This document shows positions 9,166-18,805 of a stretch of DNA of 64,000 bases, piece by piece; the first letter of the stretch is position 1; each line of letters begins with the position of its first letter. The translations under genes were made by a program, and so were the position numbers. A model generated the notes under the pieces. That model was not told the DNA's origin and did no database searches. It worked only from the letters and a program-made list of their open reading frames with translations. The DNA comes from Facklamia lactis (GTDB lineage: Bacteria > Bacillota > Bacilli > Lactobacillales > Aerococcaceae), in the NCBI RefSeq assembly GCF_015863205.1, contig NZ_JACBXQ010000003.1:62001-126000 (forward strand), written 5' to 3'.

Positions 9166-9390
9166 ATGACTTTTGAAAGTATTTTACCCCTAATTAAAAA
9201 AGGACAAAAAGCTGTCCGCTTAGGTTGGTCTGGAGCTGAAGATTATATTTTCTTAGTTAAAGATACTCAAATTCTTCAACAAGAAACAACCCCTTTTTTA
9301 ATGATTCAAGTCCAAGGAGAAGGCTTATCGATGTTCCAACCCACCGTCTGTGATATTTTAGCTACCGATTGGGAGATCGTCCATGAATAA
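9166..9390 (+). CDS. Small DUF2829 (Tad2-like) domain protein
   Basis: This 74-residue protein shows the hallmarks of the DUF2829 family: an N-terminal FESILPLIKKGQKAVRLGW segment and a C-terminal DILATDWEIV. DUF2829 is the family of the phage protein Tad2, an oligomeric sponge that sequesters the cyclic-ADP-ribose-type signal of Thoeris defence; that is established for phage members, not for this one. It starts 12 bp after the ABC-F gene behind a strong AAAGGAGG site, and its end overlaps the next gene by 8 bp, so translation is coupled to the dehydrogenase. No phage gene lies nearby. I infer a housekeeping or nucleotide-ligand-binding role for the pair; the actual function is unknown. Confidence 0.78.
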   Translation: MTFESILPLIKKGQKAVRLGWSGAEDYIFLVKDTQILQQETTPFLMIQVQGEGLSMFQPTVCDILATDWEIVHE

Positions 9391-10171
9391 TTCAACACAG
9401 ATCCCAATAGGGATACAAGAACAACTACCAGACCCTATGACCGTTTGTGTCTCTGGGGTTAGTTCTGGTATTGGAGCGGCCCAGGCGGCCGCTTTTTTAA
9501 AAGCAGGTCATCGTCTATTTGGAATTGATCGACAAAAGACACCAGAAGTTATCCAACTCAGTCAAGACTATCCCCAACAATTTTATTTCAAACAAGCAGA
9601 CCTTTCTTCAATAGAAGAAGTTAATGAGGCGATCACAACTTTTAAACAGCACTTTACATGCCTACATGTTTTATGTAATACAGCCGGTCGCTTGGACCAA
9701 TTCTTACCTCTCGACCAAACTTCGCCTGACCTATTTGATCAGATCATCAAGACAAACTTGTATTCGATATTTTACCTTACCAAAGGACTCTTACCCCTCC
9801 TGCTAGACCAAAAGAGTTCCCGCTTAATTAACATGGGTTCAATTGCTGGTTTAGGGGCTGGGGGTGGCGGCATTGCCTATACAGCGAGTAAACATGCCAT
9901 CATTGGTTTTACAAAACAAATGGCCTACGATTACGCCAAACATGGTCTCCGTGCTAACGCAATTGCTCCAGGGGCAATTGCTACTCCCATGAATACTGCT
10001 GATTTTGAAGGGGATCATCCAATGGCACACTGGGTATGTGAACAAACACCCAACCAAAGATGGGCTAGCCCCGATGAAGTTGCCCAACTCACCTTATTCT
10101 TGGCTTCTGATGGGGCCGATTATATCCAAGGATCGGTTCTACCTATTGATGGCGGCTGGATGAATCGCTAA
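9383..10171 (+). CDS. Short-chain dehydrogenase/reductase (FabG-like)
   Basis: This is a 262-residue classical SDR. The cofactor loop GVSSGIGAAQA lies near residue 24, the NAG-type motif is CNTAGR, the catalytic Ser is in MGSIAG, and the Tyr/Lys pair is in YTASKHA. The C-terminal end (YIQGSVLPIDGGW) is typical of FabG-type NAD(P)H-dependent ketoreductases. The substrate cannot be read from sequence; because it is not in a fatty-acid cluster, a role as the main 3-oxoacyl-ACP reductase is doubtful. Its ATG lies inside the end of the DUF2829 gene (8-bp overlap), which suggests stoichiometric production of the two proteins. Confidence 0.88.
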   Translation: MNNSTQIPIGIQEQLPDPMTVCVSGVSSGIGAAQAAAFLKAGHRLFGIDRQKTPEVIQLSQDYPQQFYFKQADLSSIEEVNEAITTFKQHFTCLHVLCNTAGRLDQFLPLDQTSPDLFDQIIKTNLYSIFYLTKGLLPLLLDQKSSRLINMGSIAGLGAGGGGIAYTASKHAIIGFTKQMAYDYAKHGLRANAIAPGAIATPMNTADFEGDHPMAHWVCEQTPNQRWASPDEVAQLTLFLASDGADYIQGSVLPIDGGWMNR

Positions 10172-10240
10172 AAACACTATAAATGAAGTGAATTTTCCGC
10201 TATAATACTAACAGAAAATAATGAAAGAGAAGTGAACTGT

Positions 10241-10954
10241 ATGGGTCGTAAATGGATGAACATCCGTGAAAAGAAAGCAAAAACAGACCAACAAACCTCA
10301 AGAATTTATGCCAAATTTGGTATTGAAATCTATGCTGCCGCAAAATCAGGTGACCCGGATCCCGAAAGCAACCAAAAATTAAAATTTGTCATTGACCGGG
10401 CTAAAACCTATGACGTACCTGCTCATGTCATCAATAAAGCCATCGACAAGGCCAAAGGGTCTGCTGATGAAACATTCCAAGAATTGCGTTATGAAGGCTT
10501 TGGACCCAATGGGTCAATGATCATCGTGGACGCCCTAACTAATAATGTTAACCGGACAGCTGCCAACGTCCGCATGGCTTTTAACAAAAATGGAGGCAAC
10601 ATGGGAGTTGCCGGTTCCGTATCTTATATGTTCGATAATACCGCTGTTTTCGTAATGGCAGATCAAGATGAAGAAGCAATTACCATGGCCTTGTTAGAAG
10701 CAGATATAGACGTTAAGGACGTCTATTCAGAAGATGGTACTGTGGTCGTATATGGACAACCTGAAGACTTCGCCGCGATTAAAGAATGTTTAGATAGCTT
10801 CGGAGTCCAAGAATTCTCATTAGCTGAAACTGAAATGATCCCTCAAACAGAAGTCCAATTAAACGAAGAAGACCAAGCTAAATTCGACAAATTAATCGAT
10901 GCCCTAGAAGATGACGACGACGTGCAAAAAGTTCATCATAATGTGGCGGACTAA
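10241..10954 (+). CDS. YebC/PmpR family protein (YeeI-type)
   Basis: I choose the ATG at 10241 (237 residues) because it encodes the conserved family start MGRKWMNI and has an AGAGAAG site eight bases upstream; a GTG nine bases earlier is in frame but less likely. The protein has the three-domain YebC layout, with [24 protein letters not shown] near residue 50 and an acidic C-terminus. The opening GRKW..IR.KKAKTD matches the shorter YeeI-type paralogue. YebC proteins were first described as DNA-binding regulators; more recent work links the family to translation of proline-rich stretches. A TATAAT at 10201-10206 could be its own -10 box, without a clear -35 box. Confidence 0.9.
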   Translation: MGRKWMNIREKKAKTDQQTSRIYAKFGIEIYAAAKSGDPDPESNQKLKFVIDRAKTYDVPAHVINKAIDKAKGSADETFQELRYEGFGPNGSMIIVDALTNNVNRTAANVRMAFNKNGGNMGVAGSVSYMFDNTAVFVMADQDEEAITMALLEADIDVKDVYSEDGTVVVYGQPEDFAAIKECLDSFGVQEFSLAETEMIPQTEVQLNEEDQAKFDKLIDALEDDDDVQKVHHNVAD

Positions 10955-10967
10955 TATTCAATCCATT

Positions 10968-11006
10968 AAAACAAGCTGCTAGCTTTGATTGCTGGCAGCT
11001 TGTTTT
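10968..11006 (+). terminator. Terminator after the yebC-like gene
   Basis: Sixteen-base arms beginning AAAACAAGCTGC and ending GCAGCTTGTTTT form a long stem with one wobble and a seven-base loop. Confidence 0.88.
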
Positions 11007-11075
11007 AAATGGACACCGCTTTCAATATCATCACAATAAATATTTACCGACCTAACCAGTGGATTTTGTGTACGC

Positions 11076-11108
11076 AAAAAAGAGCAGCTGATCAATCAAC
11101 TGCTCTTC
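11076..11108 (-). terminator. Terminator of the opp operon
   Basis: Read on the minus strand, AAGAGCAG ... CTGCTCTT forms a stem followed by six Ts, 16 bp after the oppA stop. The region between the two facing terminators (11007-11075) holds nothing I recognise. Confidence 0.88.
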
Positions 11109-11123
11109 TTGTTTTTTTATTAC

Positions 11124-12743
11124 TTATTCAGCGCTTTTCACCACATCTTTTAGACTTACATTTCCTAAAGCATCTGGGGCTAATCCCTCAATACCTTCTT
11201 TGACAACATAATTTGAAGTATAGTAATAAATTGGAATCACTGGCATTTCTTCCATCATCACTGCTTCAGCATCTAAAAGTTTCTGTGTACGTTTAGCTTC
11301 ATCTGTCTCAGCAGCGGCCTCATCCAATAACTGCTTAAAGTTTTCATTCTCCCATCCTGTATCATTATTGCCTGTTTTAGCTGTTCGATACATGTCTAAG
11401 AAAGTTGAGGCATCATTATAATCTGCAATCCATCCCATACGTCCCACTTGGAAATCTAAAGCTTGTAATTTTTCAAGATAAACTTGCCATTCAGTTGAAT
11501 CAATTTCTGAATTTATCCCTAAGTTTTGTGCCCATCCTTGCTGAATATGTTGGGCAATCGTTGAATGCGCCTCTGATTCATTAATAGAAATATTAATTGT
11601 AATCTCACTTGGATCTTTAATTCCAAGCTCTTCCATTGCTGTAGCTAAATACTCTTTAGCTAATTCAATATCATTATCTTTGAGATAGCCTCGATCTTCT
11701 TCAAAGCCCTCAATAGTTGGAGGGATCAAACCTGTTGCAGGAATTTGATCTCCTTTCAGAATATTATCAATTAAAGCTTGGCGATCAATCGCTAAAGAAA
11801 GAGCTTTACGTAAATTGACATTTTGTAATTTTTCATCAGTCGTATTGATTTTATACCAATAAATAGCTGCATAAGGTTCTGACTTTAATTCACTATTATT
11901 ACGGTACATATCGATTGAATCTAATGAAACTGTTCCATAAGGAGTTCCTAAATAATCAAGATTCCCTGCTTGATATTCAGCATTAGCGGTTGCTTCTGAT
12001 TCAATAATTTGAATATTGACATTGTCAAGCTTAACATTATCAACATCCCAATATTCTGCATTCTTGGCTAGAACCACATTAGCATTATGATTCCATTCTG
12101 AAAGTGAAAAAGGCCCATTCGTTACATACGCATCTCCTGCTTCTGCAGCCCATCCTTGCTCGTCAGCCTCCACTGCTTTTTGATTAACTGGCATATAAGT
12201 ATAAAATGACGTTAATTCGATAAAATAAGGTGTAGGATGAGTTAGTTTGACTTCTAACGTGTAATCATCGATTGCTTTAACTCCCACATCATCGGCCTTG
12301 CCCTCACCTGTATTAAAAGCTTCTGCCCCCTCAATTGGATATAAAATAGACGCATAAGTGGCAGCAGTTGCTGGATCAAGAACTCGCTTCCAAGAAAAAA
12401 CAAAATCATTTGCTGTTACTGGATCTCCATTCGACCAGGTAGCATCTTGACGTAATTTAAAAGTCCATGTCAGACCATCTTCGCTTTCTTCCCATTCTTC
12501 TGCTACACCAGGCTGAATCTCACCGTTATTATTATGCGTAAGTCCTTCAAACACATTACGAATAATCGATCCAGAAGTTGAATCTGTTGCTAAACCAGGA
12601 TCTAAAGTTGGTGGCTCAGCATTAAGTGCGAGATTAAGACTCGCCCCTTCTTGAGCTGAAATTGAACTTATTACTCCAACAAAATTAGATAAAATAAGAA
12701 ACATCATTAGAAAACCTACAATAATTTTATGTGACCTTTTCAT
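11124..12743 (-). CDS. oppA: Oligopeptide ABC transporter substrate-binding protein OppA
   Basis: This 539-residue extracytoplasmic receptor of the SBP family 5 delivers peptides to OppBCDF. The family opening LNLALNAEPPTLDPGLATDS and the later WSNGDPVTANDFVFSW motif are clear. The N-terminus is a signal peptide (charged MKRSHK, a hydrophobic core, then ISAQEG). Unusually for a Gram-positive receptor there is no lipobox cysteine; none occurs in the first 60 residues, so lipid anchoring is not possible by the usual route. A GGAGGGG ribosome binding site precedes the ATG. It is the last gene of the opp cluster, but an 88-bp gap with its own promoter separates it from oppF, which would allow receptor excess. 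Confidence 0.95.
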   Translation of the reverse strand: MKRSHKIIVGFLMMFLILSNFVGVISSISAQEGASLNLALNAEPPTLDPGLATDSTSGSIIRNVFEGLTHNNNGEIQPGVAEEWEESEDGLTWTFKLRQDATWSNGDPVTANDFVFSWKRVLDPATAATYASILYPIEGAEAFNTGEGKADDVGVKAIDDYTLEVKLTHPTPYFIELTSFYTYMPVNQKAVEADEQGWAAEAGDAYVTNGPFSLSEWNHNANVVLAKNAEYWDVDNVKLDNVNIQIIESEATANAEYQAGNLDYLGTPYGTVSLDSIDMYRNNSELKSEPYAAIYWYKINTTDEKLQNVNLRKALSLAIDRQALIDNILKGDQIPATGLIPPTIEGFEEDRGYLKDNDIELAKEYLATAMEELGIKDPSEITINISINESEAHSTIAQHIQQGWAQNLGINSEIDSTEWQVYLEKLQALDFQVGRMGWIADYNDASTFLDMYRTAKTGNNDTGWENENFKQLLDEAAAETDEAKRTQKLLDAEAVMMEEMPVIPIYYYTSNYVVKEGIEGLAPDALGNVSLKDVVKSAE

Positions 12744-12774
12744 ATTACCCCTCCTATATTAGAATCTTGTTATA

Positions 12775-12803
12775 AGAATACCTAATAAAATTAATTTAAT
12801 CAA
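12775..12803 (-). promoter_or_regulatory. Candidate separate promoter for oppA
   Basis: On the minus strand TTGATT (12803-12798) is separated by 17 bases from TATTCT (12780-12775), placing transcription start about 25 bases before the oppA ATG. Confidence 0.55.
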
Positions 12804-12831
12804 GGTGTTTTATCATTTATTTAATCTTATT

Positions 12832-13752
12832 TTAATTTTTAGCTGAAATCCACTCTTCTATTTGACTAGGCCCTGCAGAAACAAAATGCCCCTCAGAAAT
12901 TTCCTTGATCTCACTTTCTTCCAACGATTCTTGATGCTCATACGGCAATCGTTGTCTTTTACTTTCACTAAGCGGATCAGGATTAGGAACTGCAGAAAGT
13001 AGCGATTTTGTATATGGATGAACTGGGTGACGGTAAATATCATCTGACCTTCCCAATTCAACAATTTTTCCTCGATACATGACTGCAATTCGATCTGAAA
13101 TATATTTGACCATCGATAGGTCATGAGCAATAAATAAATAGGTTAAACCTTTTTCACGTTGAAATCGTTTCATCAAGTTAACTACTTGAGCTTGGATTGA
13201 GACATCCAATGCTGATATAGGTTCATCAGCGATAATCAATTTTGGTTCTAATGATAAGGCACGAGCGATCCCGATTCGCTGTCTTTGTCCCCCTGAAAAT
13301 TCATGAGCATAACGATTCATATGTTCTGGATTTAAGCCAACAGAATCTAATAAATTTTCTATTATTTGATTTCTTTCCGAAGGTTTTCGATACAATCCAT
13401 GAATATCAAAACCCTCTCCTATTATCTCTCCAACAGTCATTCGTGGATTCAAAGAAGCGTAAGGATCTTGAAAAATCATCTGAATTTCACGAGCGAGTGC
13501 CTTTTTATTTTTTTGATCTTGTTTACCACTAATTAACTGACCATTATAAAAGATTTCACCATCTGTGATCTGGTTTAAACCAATAATAGCTCTACCTGTT
13601 GTCGATTTTCCAGAACCAGATTCTCCTACTAATCCAAGAACTTCTCCTTCAAAAATATCGAAGGAGATCCCATCCACTGCTTTAACAGGTTGAGAACTTT
13701 TACCAAAATATTGCTTTAAATTCTTCACTTCTACTAATTTAGTATCCAACAT
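12832..13752 (-). CDS. oppF: Oligopeptide ABC transporter ATP-binding protein OppF
   Basis: This 306-residue ATPase is one of the paired engines of the peptide importer. Walker A is GESGSGKSTTG near residue 42, the signature is FSGGQRQRIGIARAL, and Walker B is LIIADEPISALD. The C-terminal extension contains the OppD/F-type segment HPYTKSLLSAVPNPDP. The start overlaps the end of oppD by 14 bp, so the two ATPases are translationally coupled. The transporter acts in nutrition and possibly peptide sensing; specificity cannot be read from this subunit. Confidence 0.94.
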   Translation of the reverse strand: MLDTKLVEVKNLKQYFGKSSQPVKAVDGISFDIFEGEVLGLVGESGSGKSTTGRAIIGLNQITDGEIFYNGQLISGKQDQKNKKALAREIQMIFQDPYASLNPRMTVGEIIGEGFDIHGLYRKPSERNQIIENLLDSVGLNPEHMNRYAHEFSGGQRQRIGIARALSLEPKLIIADEPISALDVSIQAQVVNLMKRFQREKGLTYLFIAHDLSMVKYISDRIAVMYRGKIVELGRSDDIYRHPVHPYTKSLLSAVPNPDPLSESKRQRLPYEHQESLEESEIKEISEGHFVSAGPSQIEEWISAKN

Positions 13753-14809
13753 CTTGAACCTCCTCTTGAGCCTGCGATAGATAACGATCTATTCGATCTT
13801 GAATCACTTGAGGCATGGCTATATCAGGCGCTATCTCATGAGCTAACCATGATTTTACAAAATGATGGTCATTTATCTTAAAAACTGGAGGCTCCTTTTC
13901 ATAATCAATTGCTAAAGCAAATCGATTTCTCGGTGCAAAAGCATCACCTTTTGGAGGATCAATTAAATTCGGAGGAGCTCCTGGTATCGTGTAAAGATCT
14001 TCAGCATTATCACTTTCTAAATCAGGCATAGAGCCTAATAACCCCCATGTATAAGGATGCTTAGGATTATAAAAGATTTCATTAACACTTCCATACTCCA
14101 CTACTTGCCCCGCATACATAACCGCTACTTTATCCGCTACATTCGCTACCACACCTAAATCATGAGTAATAAAAATAATAGCTGATTGAGTCTCTTCTTG
14201 AATTTTTTTCATCAGCTCTAATATCTGTGCTTGAATCGTCACATCAAGCGCTGTGGTAGGCTCATCTGCAATCAAAAGTTTGGGATTTGCTGCTAATGCG
14301 ATAGCAATCACTACCCGTTGTCTCATCCCTCCAGAAAATTCATGAGGATACTCATTAAAACGCTTTTCAGGATTTGGAATGCCGACTAAACGTAATAAAT
14401 CAATCGCCTTCTCTTTGGCTTGGCTTGCTGATACTTCTTTTTTATGAATTTTATACACTTCTGTTATTTGTCTACCAATGGTTGTCGTAGGATTAAGAGA
14501 TGTCATAGGATCTTGAAAAATCATAGCGATCTCATTTCCACGAATATTAGCCATTTCATGTTCACTTAAATCCAAAAGAGACTGATCATTAAAAATTATC
14601 TGTCCTTGTTCATAAAGACCAGGTGGTTGAGGTATCAAGCGCATCACTGCATTACAAGTCACACTTTTTCCTGAACCTGACTCTCCTACAATTGCTAACG
14701 TTTCTCCTTGTTTTACTTCAAAGTTTACGCCTCTTACTGCTTGAACTTTTCCAGCATATGTTTTGAAAGAGATGTGTAAATCTCTTACTTCTAATAAATT
14801 ATCACTCAT
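13739..14809 (-). CDS. oppD: Oligopeptide ABC transporter ATP-binding protein OppD
   Basis: This 356-residue ATPase pairs with OppF. Walker A GESGSGKSVTC, signature FSGGMRQRVVIAIAL and Walker B LLIADEPTTALD are intact. The C-terminal oligopeptide/dipeptide transporter domain is present (HPYTWGLLGSMPDL, then GAPPNLIDPPKGDAFAPRN). Two adjacent ATG codons occur; I prefer the second (14809) because the AGGTGA site then has a usable spacing, while the first would be almost touching it. It lies 8 bp after oppC. Confidence 0.93.
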   Translation of the reverse strand: MSDNLLEVRDLHISFKTYAGKVQAVRGVNFEVKQGETLAIVGESGSGKSVTCNAVMRLIPQPPGLYEQGQIIFNDQSLLDLSEHEMANIRGNEIAMIFQDPMTSLNPTTTIGRQITEVYKIHKKEVSASQAKEKAIDLLRLVGIPNPEKRFNEYPHEFSGGMRQRVVIAIALAANPKLLIADEPTTALDVTIQAQILELMKKIQEETQSAIIFITHDLGVVANVADKVAVMYAGQVVEYGSVNEIFYNPKHPYTWGLLGSMPDLESDNAEDLYTIPGAPPNLIDPPKGDAFAPRNRFALAIDYEKEPPVFKINDHHFVKSWLAHEIAPDIAMPQVIQDRIDRYLSQAQEEVQDVGY

Positions 14810-14817
14810 CATATCAC

Positions 14818-15738
14818 CTAATCTCTTAATTTTGGATCTAATGCATCCCGCAAACCATCTCCTACAGCATTAAAAGCAAAAATGGTTAATGATATCAACA
14901 AAGCAGGAAAGAATAAACGCCAAGGTGCCGTCATAATGGCCTCGTTTCCTTCAGAAGCCATTGTTCCCCAAGAGGCTAAAGGGGGTGTAATGCCTAATCC
15001 AATATAGCTTAGAAACGATTCGTTAAAGATAGCTGCAGGAATCTGCAAAGTCATGGTCACAATAATCGATCCCATCGCATTAGGTAAAAGGTGTTTTGAA
15101 ATTAAATGACTAGCACCCGCTCCTAATGTTCGAGAAGCCAAGACATATTCTTGATTTTTTAAGGACATTACTTCCGCCCGGACAATTCGCGCCATTCGAA
15201 TCCATCCAGTCAGAGATAGTGCAACGATCATCGGCAAAAGACCTTGATCTAAAACAACTAAGAGTAAAATAATTACCAATAATTCTGGTACTGAATTTAA
15301 AATATCACACACTCTCATCATAAAATTATCGACACGTCCACCCACTAATCCCGAAATACTTCCATAAATTACACCAATCACCACATTAATCAGAGCTGCT
15401 GAAAAAGCAATGATTAAAGAAATTCTAGCCCCAATCCATGTCCTAACAAAAACATCTCGACTCAAATTATCCGTTCCAAACCAATTGCTCGTCGAAGGAG
15501 GCATATTATAATGACCGGACTGTTCTGCATAATCATAAGGAGAAAAAATTGGAACAAAGATTGCCATTAAAGCCACAATGAATAGAAGTATCATGCCCAA
15601 AATCGCCAATTTATTACGCAGAAAAGCCTGAATAACCTGCTCCCAAAAAGAGATCGTTTTTTTACTTAAAATATCTGTTTCCGATTCACGACCACCAATA
15701 ATTTCAAAACTTTCTTGACTAAGTACTTGTTCTGTCAT
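14818..15738 (-). CDS. oppC: Oligopeptide ABC transporter permease OppC
   Basis: This 306-residue inner-membrane permease has the OppC layout: a cytosolic N-terminus, a first membrane helix near residues 38-60 (LAILGMILLFIVALMAIF), a short extracellular part with the family motif HWFGTD-like NWFGTDNLSRDVF, then five helices. The EAA loop that contacts the ATPase reads YVLASRTLGAGASHLISKHLLPN. It follows oppB with a 2-bp gap and pairs with OppB to form the channel. Confidence 0.94.
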   Translation of the reverse strand: MTEQVLSQESFEIIGGRESETDILSKKTISFWEQVIQAFLRNKLAILGMILLFIVALMAIFVPIFSPYDYAEQSGHYNMPPSTSNWFGTDNLSRDVFVRTWIGARISLIIAFSAALINVVIGVIYGSISGLVGGRVDNFMMRVCDILNSVPELLVIILLLVVLDQGLLPMIVALSLTGWIRMARIVRAEVMSLKNQEYVLASRTLGAGASHLISKHLLPNAMGSIIVTMTLQIPAAIFNESFLSYIGLGITPPLASWGTMASEGNEAIMTAPWRLFFPALLISLTIFAFNAVGDGLRDALDPKLRD

Positions 15739-15740
15739 GT

Positions 15741-16667
15741 CTATTCATCCCCTTCCAATTGAATTCTTGGATCTAACCAGACATATAAGATGTCTACAAT
15801 TAATACTGCTAATAGCAGTACAATCGCAAAGAAAACAGTGATCCCCATAATCACAGTATAATCCCGGTTATTAATACTCTGAACAAAATGTCTACCTAGC
15901 CCGGGAATTGCAAAAATATTTTCAATCACAAAACTTCCGGTCAAAATTCCAGCTGTTAACGGCCCTAGATAAGTGACTACTGGCAAAAGTGCATTCTTTA
16001 AAGAATGGTGGAAAGCTATTCCCCACTTTTTTCGTCCTTTTGCTCGTGCTAACTTTACATATTCTGATGTATTTTGTTCTAATAAACTGGAACGAGTTAG
16101 TTTAGCGATATTCCCCATATAACCTAAGCCTAATGCTAATGCAGGCAATATCATATGTTCAGGGCCTTGCCATCCTGAAATAGGAAGTAACTGTAACTGT
16201 GAACCTAAAATATATTGTAAAAGACCTGCTAAAACAAACGAAGGAATCGATATCCCCAAAACCGCTAATAAAGTAGCCAAATAATCGGGCCACTTATTGT
16301 GATTCATTGCTGAAATAATGCCTGAAAGAACGCCAAATACAATGGCAAAAATAAGAGATCCGGCGCCTAGAGCAGCTGATACAGGAAAACTTTCCGCAAT
16401 CATGTCATTTGTAGATCGTCCCTTGTATTTCATCGATTCGCCAAAATCAAACATCGCAACATTTTTTAAATAATTAAAATACTGAACATACCAAGGATCA
16501 TTAAGTCCATATTGCTCATTAAGTTGTTCTTGGATTTGGGCAGTTACTTGTTTATCTGCTGCAAAAGGGCTACCTGGAGCCAAACGCATCAGAAAAAAGG
16601 TAATGGTTACAATCACAAATAATGATAACAGACTATAAAAAGTCCTTTTTGAAATGTATTTGACCAT
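15741..16667 (-). CDS. oppB: Oligopeptide ABC transporter permease OppB
   Basis: This 308-residue permease is the first gene of the operon. The N-terminal helix FYSLLSLFVIVTITFFLMRL is typical of OppB/DppB, and the EAA loop is YVKLARAKGRKKWGIAFHHSLKN. About six membrane segments are present. The ATG has an AAAAGGAG ribosome binding site and a good promoter 43-71 bases upstream. Gene order oppB-C-D-F-A differs from the A-B-C-D-F order of many species; receptor-last is common in other lactic bacteria. Confidence 0.94.
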   Translation of the reverse strand: MVKYISKRTFYSLLSLFVIVTITFFLMRLAPGSPFAADKQVTAQIQEQLNEQYGLNDPWYVQYFNYLKNVAMFDFGESMKYKGRSTNDMIAESFPVSAALGAGSLIFAIVFGVLSGIISAMNHNKWPDYLATLLAVLGISIPSFVLAGLLQYILGSQLQLLPISGWQGPEHMILPALALGLGYMGNIAKLTRSSLLEQNTSEYVKLARAKGRKKWGIAFHHSLKNALLPVVTYLGPLTAGILTGSFVIENIFAIPGLGRHFVQSINNRDYTVIMGITVFFAIVLLLAVLIVDILYVWLDPRIQLEGDE

Positions 16668-16709
16668 ATTATTCTCCTTTTTAAAAAATTAAATTTTGAT
16701 GATAAAAAG

Positions 16710-16738
16710 ATTATAATACACCTTTGAAGATTAATCAA
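16710..16738 (-). promoter_or_regulatory. Promoter of the opp operon
   Basis: On the minus strand TTGATT (16738-16733), 17 bases, then TATAAT (16715-16710); transcription would start about 35 bases before oppB. Confidence 0.7.
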
Positions 16739-16756
16739 TTTTAATTTAAATATAAT

Positions 16757-16790
16757 AAAATACCCACTGCAAAAATGCAGTGGGTATTTT
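16757..16790 (-). terminator. Terminator of the V-ATPase operon
   Basis: Perfect 15-bp arms AAAATACCCACTGCA and TGCAGTGGGTATTTT with a four-base loop lie 12 bp after the ntpD stop. The symmetrical A/T flanks could work in both directions. Confidence 0.93.
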
Positions 16791-16801
16791 AAATACAAAT
16801 T

Positions 16802-17422
16802 CTATAAGTCTTTAATCTTGATCATTCGGGTAATATTTGCCCGCTCATTCTCTTCTAACTTCATAGAGATATAATCAATGGTTTCTTCAGTATCAGGAAT
16901 CATCCGATACTCTAGCGCATTTACACGGCGACGTGTTTTTTCAATCTCGTCTGCAAGGAGCTGACATGCTTTTTCAATTTCTACTAATTCTAATAACTTA
17001 GGAAGTAATTGATTAAGGCCAGCTAATGCTTCATCTAATTCAGCATTAGAATTAAGATAACCATATTGAATAGGTCCCTGCTTCGCATCAAGATTAAAAT
17101 CCATATCAGGAACATTCACACTCATGATATTCTTCATATGAATATCTAATTCAACATTACTCTGTGTTACCGCCGCAATTTCTTCAATGAAATTTTCATT
17201 CATTAATGATTTGGCCATAACAAAAGATTTTAAAGCTTGAGTCAGTTTAGCTTCCACTTCATCGCGCAATTCATTATTACGACGAATCATATCAATAAAG
17301 TTTCGCATCAATTCATCTTGCTTATCTTTCAGTAATTTATGTCCTCGTGTTGCAAGCGCATGAGTGCCCTTCAGTGCCGATAATTCCATCCGTGTTGGCT
17401 TTACACCTAATACGTTTGCCAT
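16802..17422 (-). CDS. ntpD: V-type ATP synthase/ATPase subunit D
   Basis: This 206-residue protein is the central rotor shaft of the V1 sector. The N-terminal coiled coil [28 protein letters not shown] and the C-terminal pair of helices ([13 protein letters not shown]) are the standard ends of subunit D. It starts 6 bp after ntpB and is the last gene of the operon here. In Enterococcus hirae the operon continues with ntpH and ntpJ; these are absent, since the terminator and opp genes follow directly. Confidence 0.95.
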   Translation of the reverse strand: MANVLGVKPTRMELSALKGTHALATRGHKLLKDKQDELMRNFIDMIRRNNELRDEVEAKLTQALKSFVMAKSLMNENFIEEIAAVTQSNVELDIHMKNIMSVNVPDMDFNLDAKQGPIQYGYLNSNAELDEALAGLNQLLPKLLELVEIEKACQLLADEIEKTRRRVNALEYRMIPDTEETIDYISMKLEENERANITRMIKIKDL

Positions 17423-17428
17423 ATAGCA

Positions 17429-18805
17429 TTACTCTCCTTCCGGTAAGTATTGCTCAATCATATCATCTTTAATACGTTTTAATTCACTCTTAGGTAAGAT
17501 TGAAAGTAATTTCCATGAAATTTCTAAACTTTCAAAAATGTCACGATTCGTTTCAAAACCTTGGTTAACATAAAGTTTTTCAAACTCATCTGTAAACTCT
17601 ACATATTTTTTATCGACGTCTGATAAGGCTGATTCACCTAAAACAACCGCTAATTCTTTTGCTTCTTTTCCTTTAGCATAAGCAGAGAAAAGCTGATTCA
17701 TTGTCGCAGCATGATCTCCTCGTGTCTTACCTTCACCCGTACCCTTATCCTTCAAACGTGAAAGTGATGGAAGCACATTAATTGGAGGCTGTACTCCTTG
17801 ATTATCCAATGAACGATCGAGAATGATTTGTCCCTCGGTAATATAACCTGTTAAGTCAGGAATTGGATGCGTAATATCATCTTCTGGCATGGTTAAAATC
17901 GGAATTTGAGTAACAGATCCTTTACATCCAACTAGACGTCCAGCACGCTCATAAAGGGTCGATAAGTTGGTATATAAGTATCCTGGATAACCACGACGAC
18001 CTGGCACTTCACGACGAGCTGCTGAAACTTCACGTAACGCTTCACAGTAATTGGTCATATCTGTCATGATGACTAAAACATGCATGTCCTTTTCAAAAGC
18101 GAGATATTCGGCAGCTGTTAAAGCAATTTTAGGCGTTGCTAATCGCTCAATCGCTGGGTCATTCGCTAAGTTAACAAACATTACTGAACGGTCAATCGCT
18201 CCTGTTTCACGGAATGATTCCATGAAATATTCGGCCTCATCATAGGTAATTCCCATTGCTGCAAAGATAACAGCGAAGTTCTCTTCACTATTTAATACGG
18301 TAGCTTGACGAGCAATCTGAGCAGCTAATTCTTTATGTGGTAAGCCTGAACCAGAGAATACAGGTAATTTTTGTCCACGAACCAAGGTATTTAAATGGTC
18401 AATCGTTGAAATTCCAGTCTGAATAAATTCATCTGGATAGTCACGCGCCATTGGATTAATAGCCTGGCCGTTAATATCAGCAAATTTTTCAGGAATAATT
18501 TCTGGACCATTATCCATAATATTACCCATTCCATCAAATATGCGTCCTACAATGTCCTCTGATAAAGCAAATTCTAATGGTTTTCCTTTGAAACGCGCTT
18601 TTGTATTTGACAGCTTCATATTAGAAGTTCCACCATAAATCTGAACAACTGCTTTACCTTCTTGAGCTTCTAATACTTGGCCCATCCGTTTCTCGCCATC
18701 ATGCATTTCAATCTCTACTAATTCATCATAGCCAATATCTTCTACACCATCTACAATCATCAGAGGTCCATATAGGTCTGAGATATTCGTATATTCCTTA
18801 AACAT
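17429..18805 (-). CDS. ntpB: V-type ATPase subunit B
   Basis: This 458-residue non-catalytic nucleotide-binding-site subunit alternates with subunit A in the V1 hexamer. The segment [19 protein letters not shown] sits at the P-loop position but lacks GKT, as expected for B. The motif [24 protein letters not shown] is highly conserved. Its length equals that of the E. hirae protein (458). Its start overlaps the end of ntpA by 8 bp. Confidence 0.97.
   Translation of the reverse strand: MFKEYTNISDLYGPLMIVDGVEDIGYDELVEIEMHDGEKRMGQVLEAQEGKAVVQIYGGTSNMKLSNTKARFKGKPLEFALSEDIVGRIFDGMGNIMDNGPEIIPEKFADINGQAINPMARDYPDEFIQTGISTIDHLNTLVRGQKLPVFSGSGLPHKELAAQIARQATVLNSEENFAVIFAAMGITYDEAEYFMESFRETGAIDRSVMFVNLANDPAIERLATPKIALTAAEYLAFEKDMHVLVIMTDMTNYCEALREVSAARREVPGRRGYPGYLYTNLSTLYERAGRLVGCKGSVTQIPILTMPEDDITHPIPDLTGYITEGQIILDRSLDNQGVQPPINVLPSLSRLKDKGTGEGKTRGDHAATMNQLFSAYAKGKEAKELAVVLGESALSDVDKKYVEFTDEFEKLYVNQGFETNRDIFESLEISWKLLSILPKSELKRIKDDMIEQYLPEGE

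Noticed and set aside
9166-9390. Tad2-like protein as evidence of a prophage or an anti-defence island
   Set aside because: No integrase, capsid, tail, lysis or defence gene lies within the window, and both neighbours are chromosomal-type enzymes.
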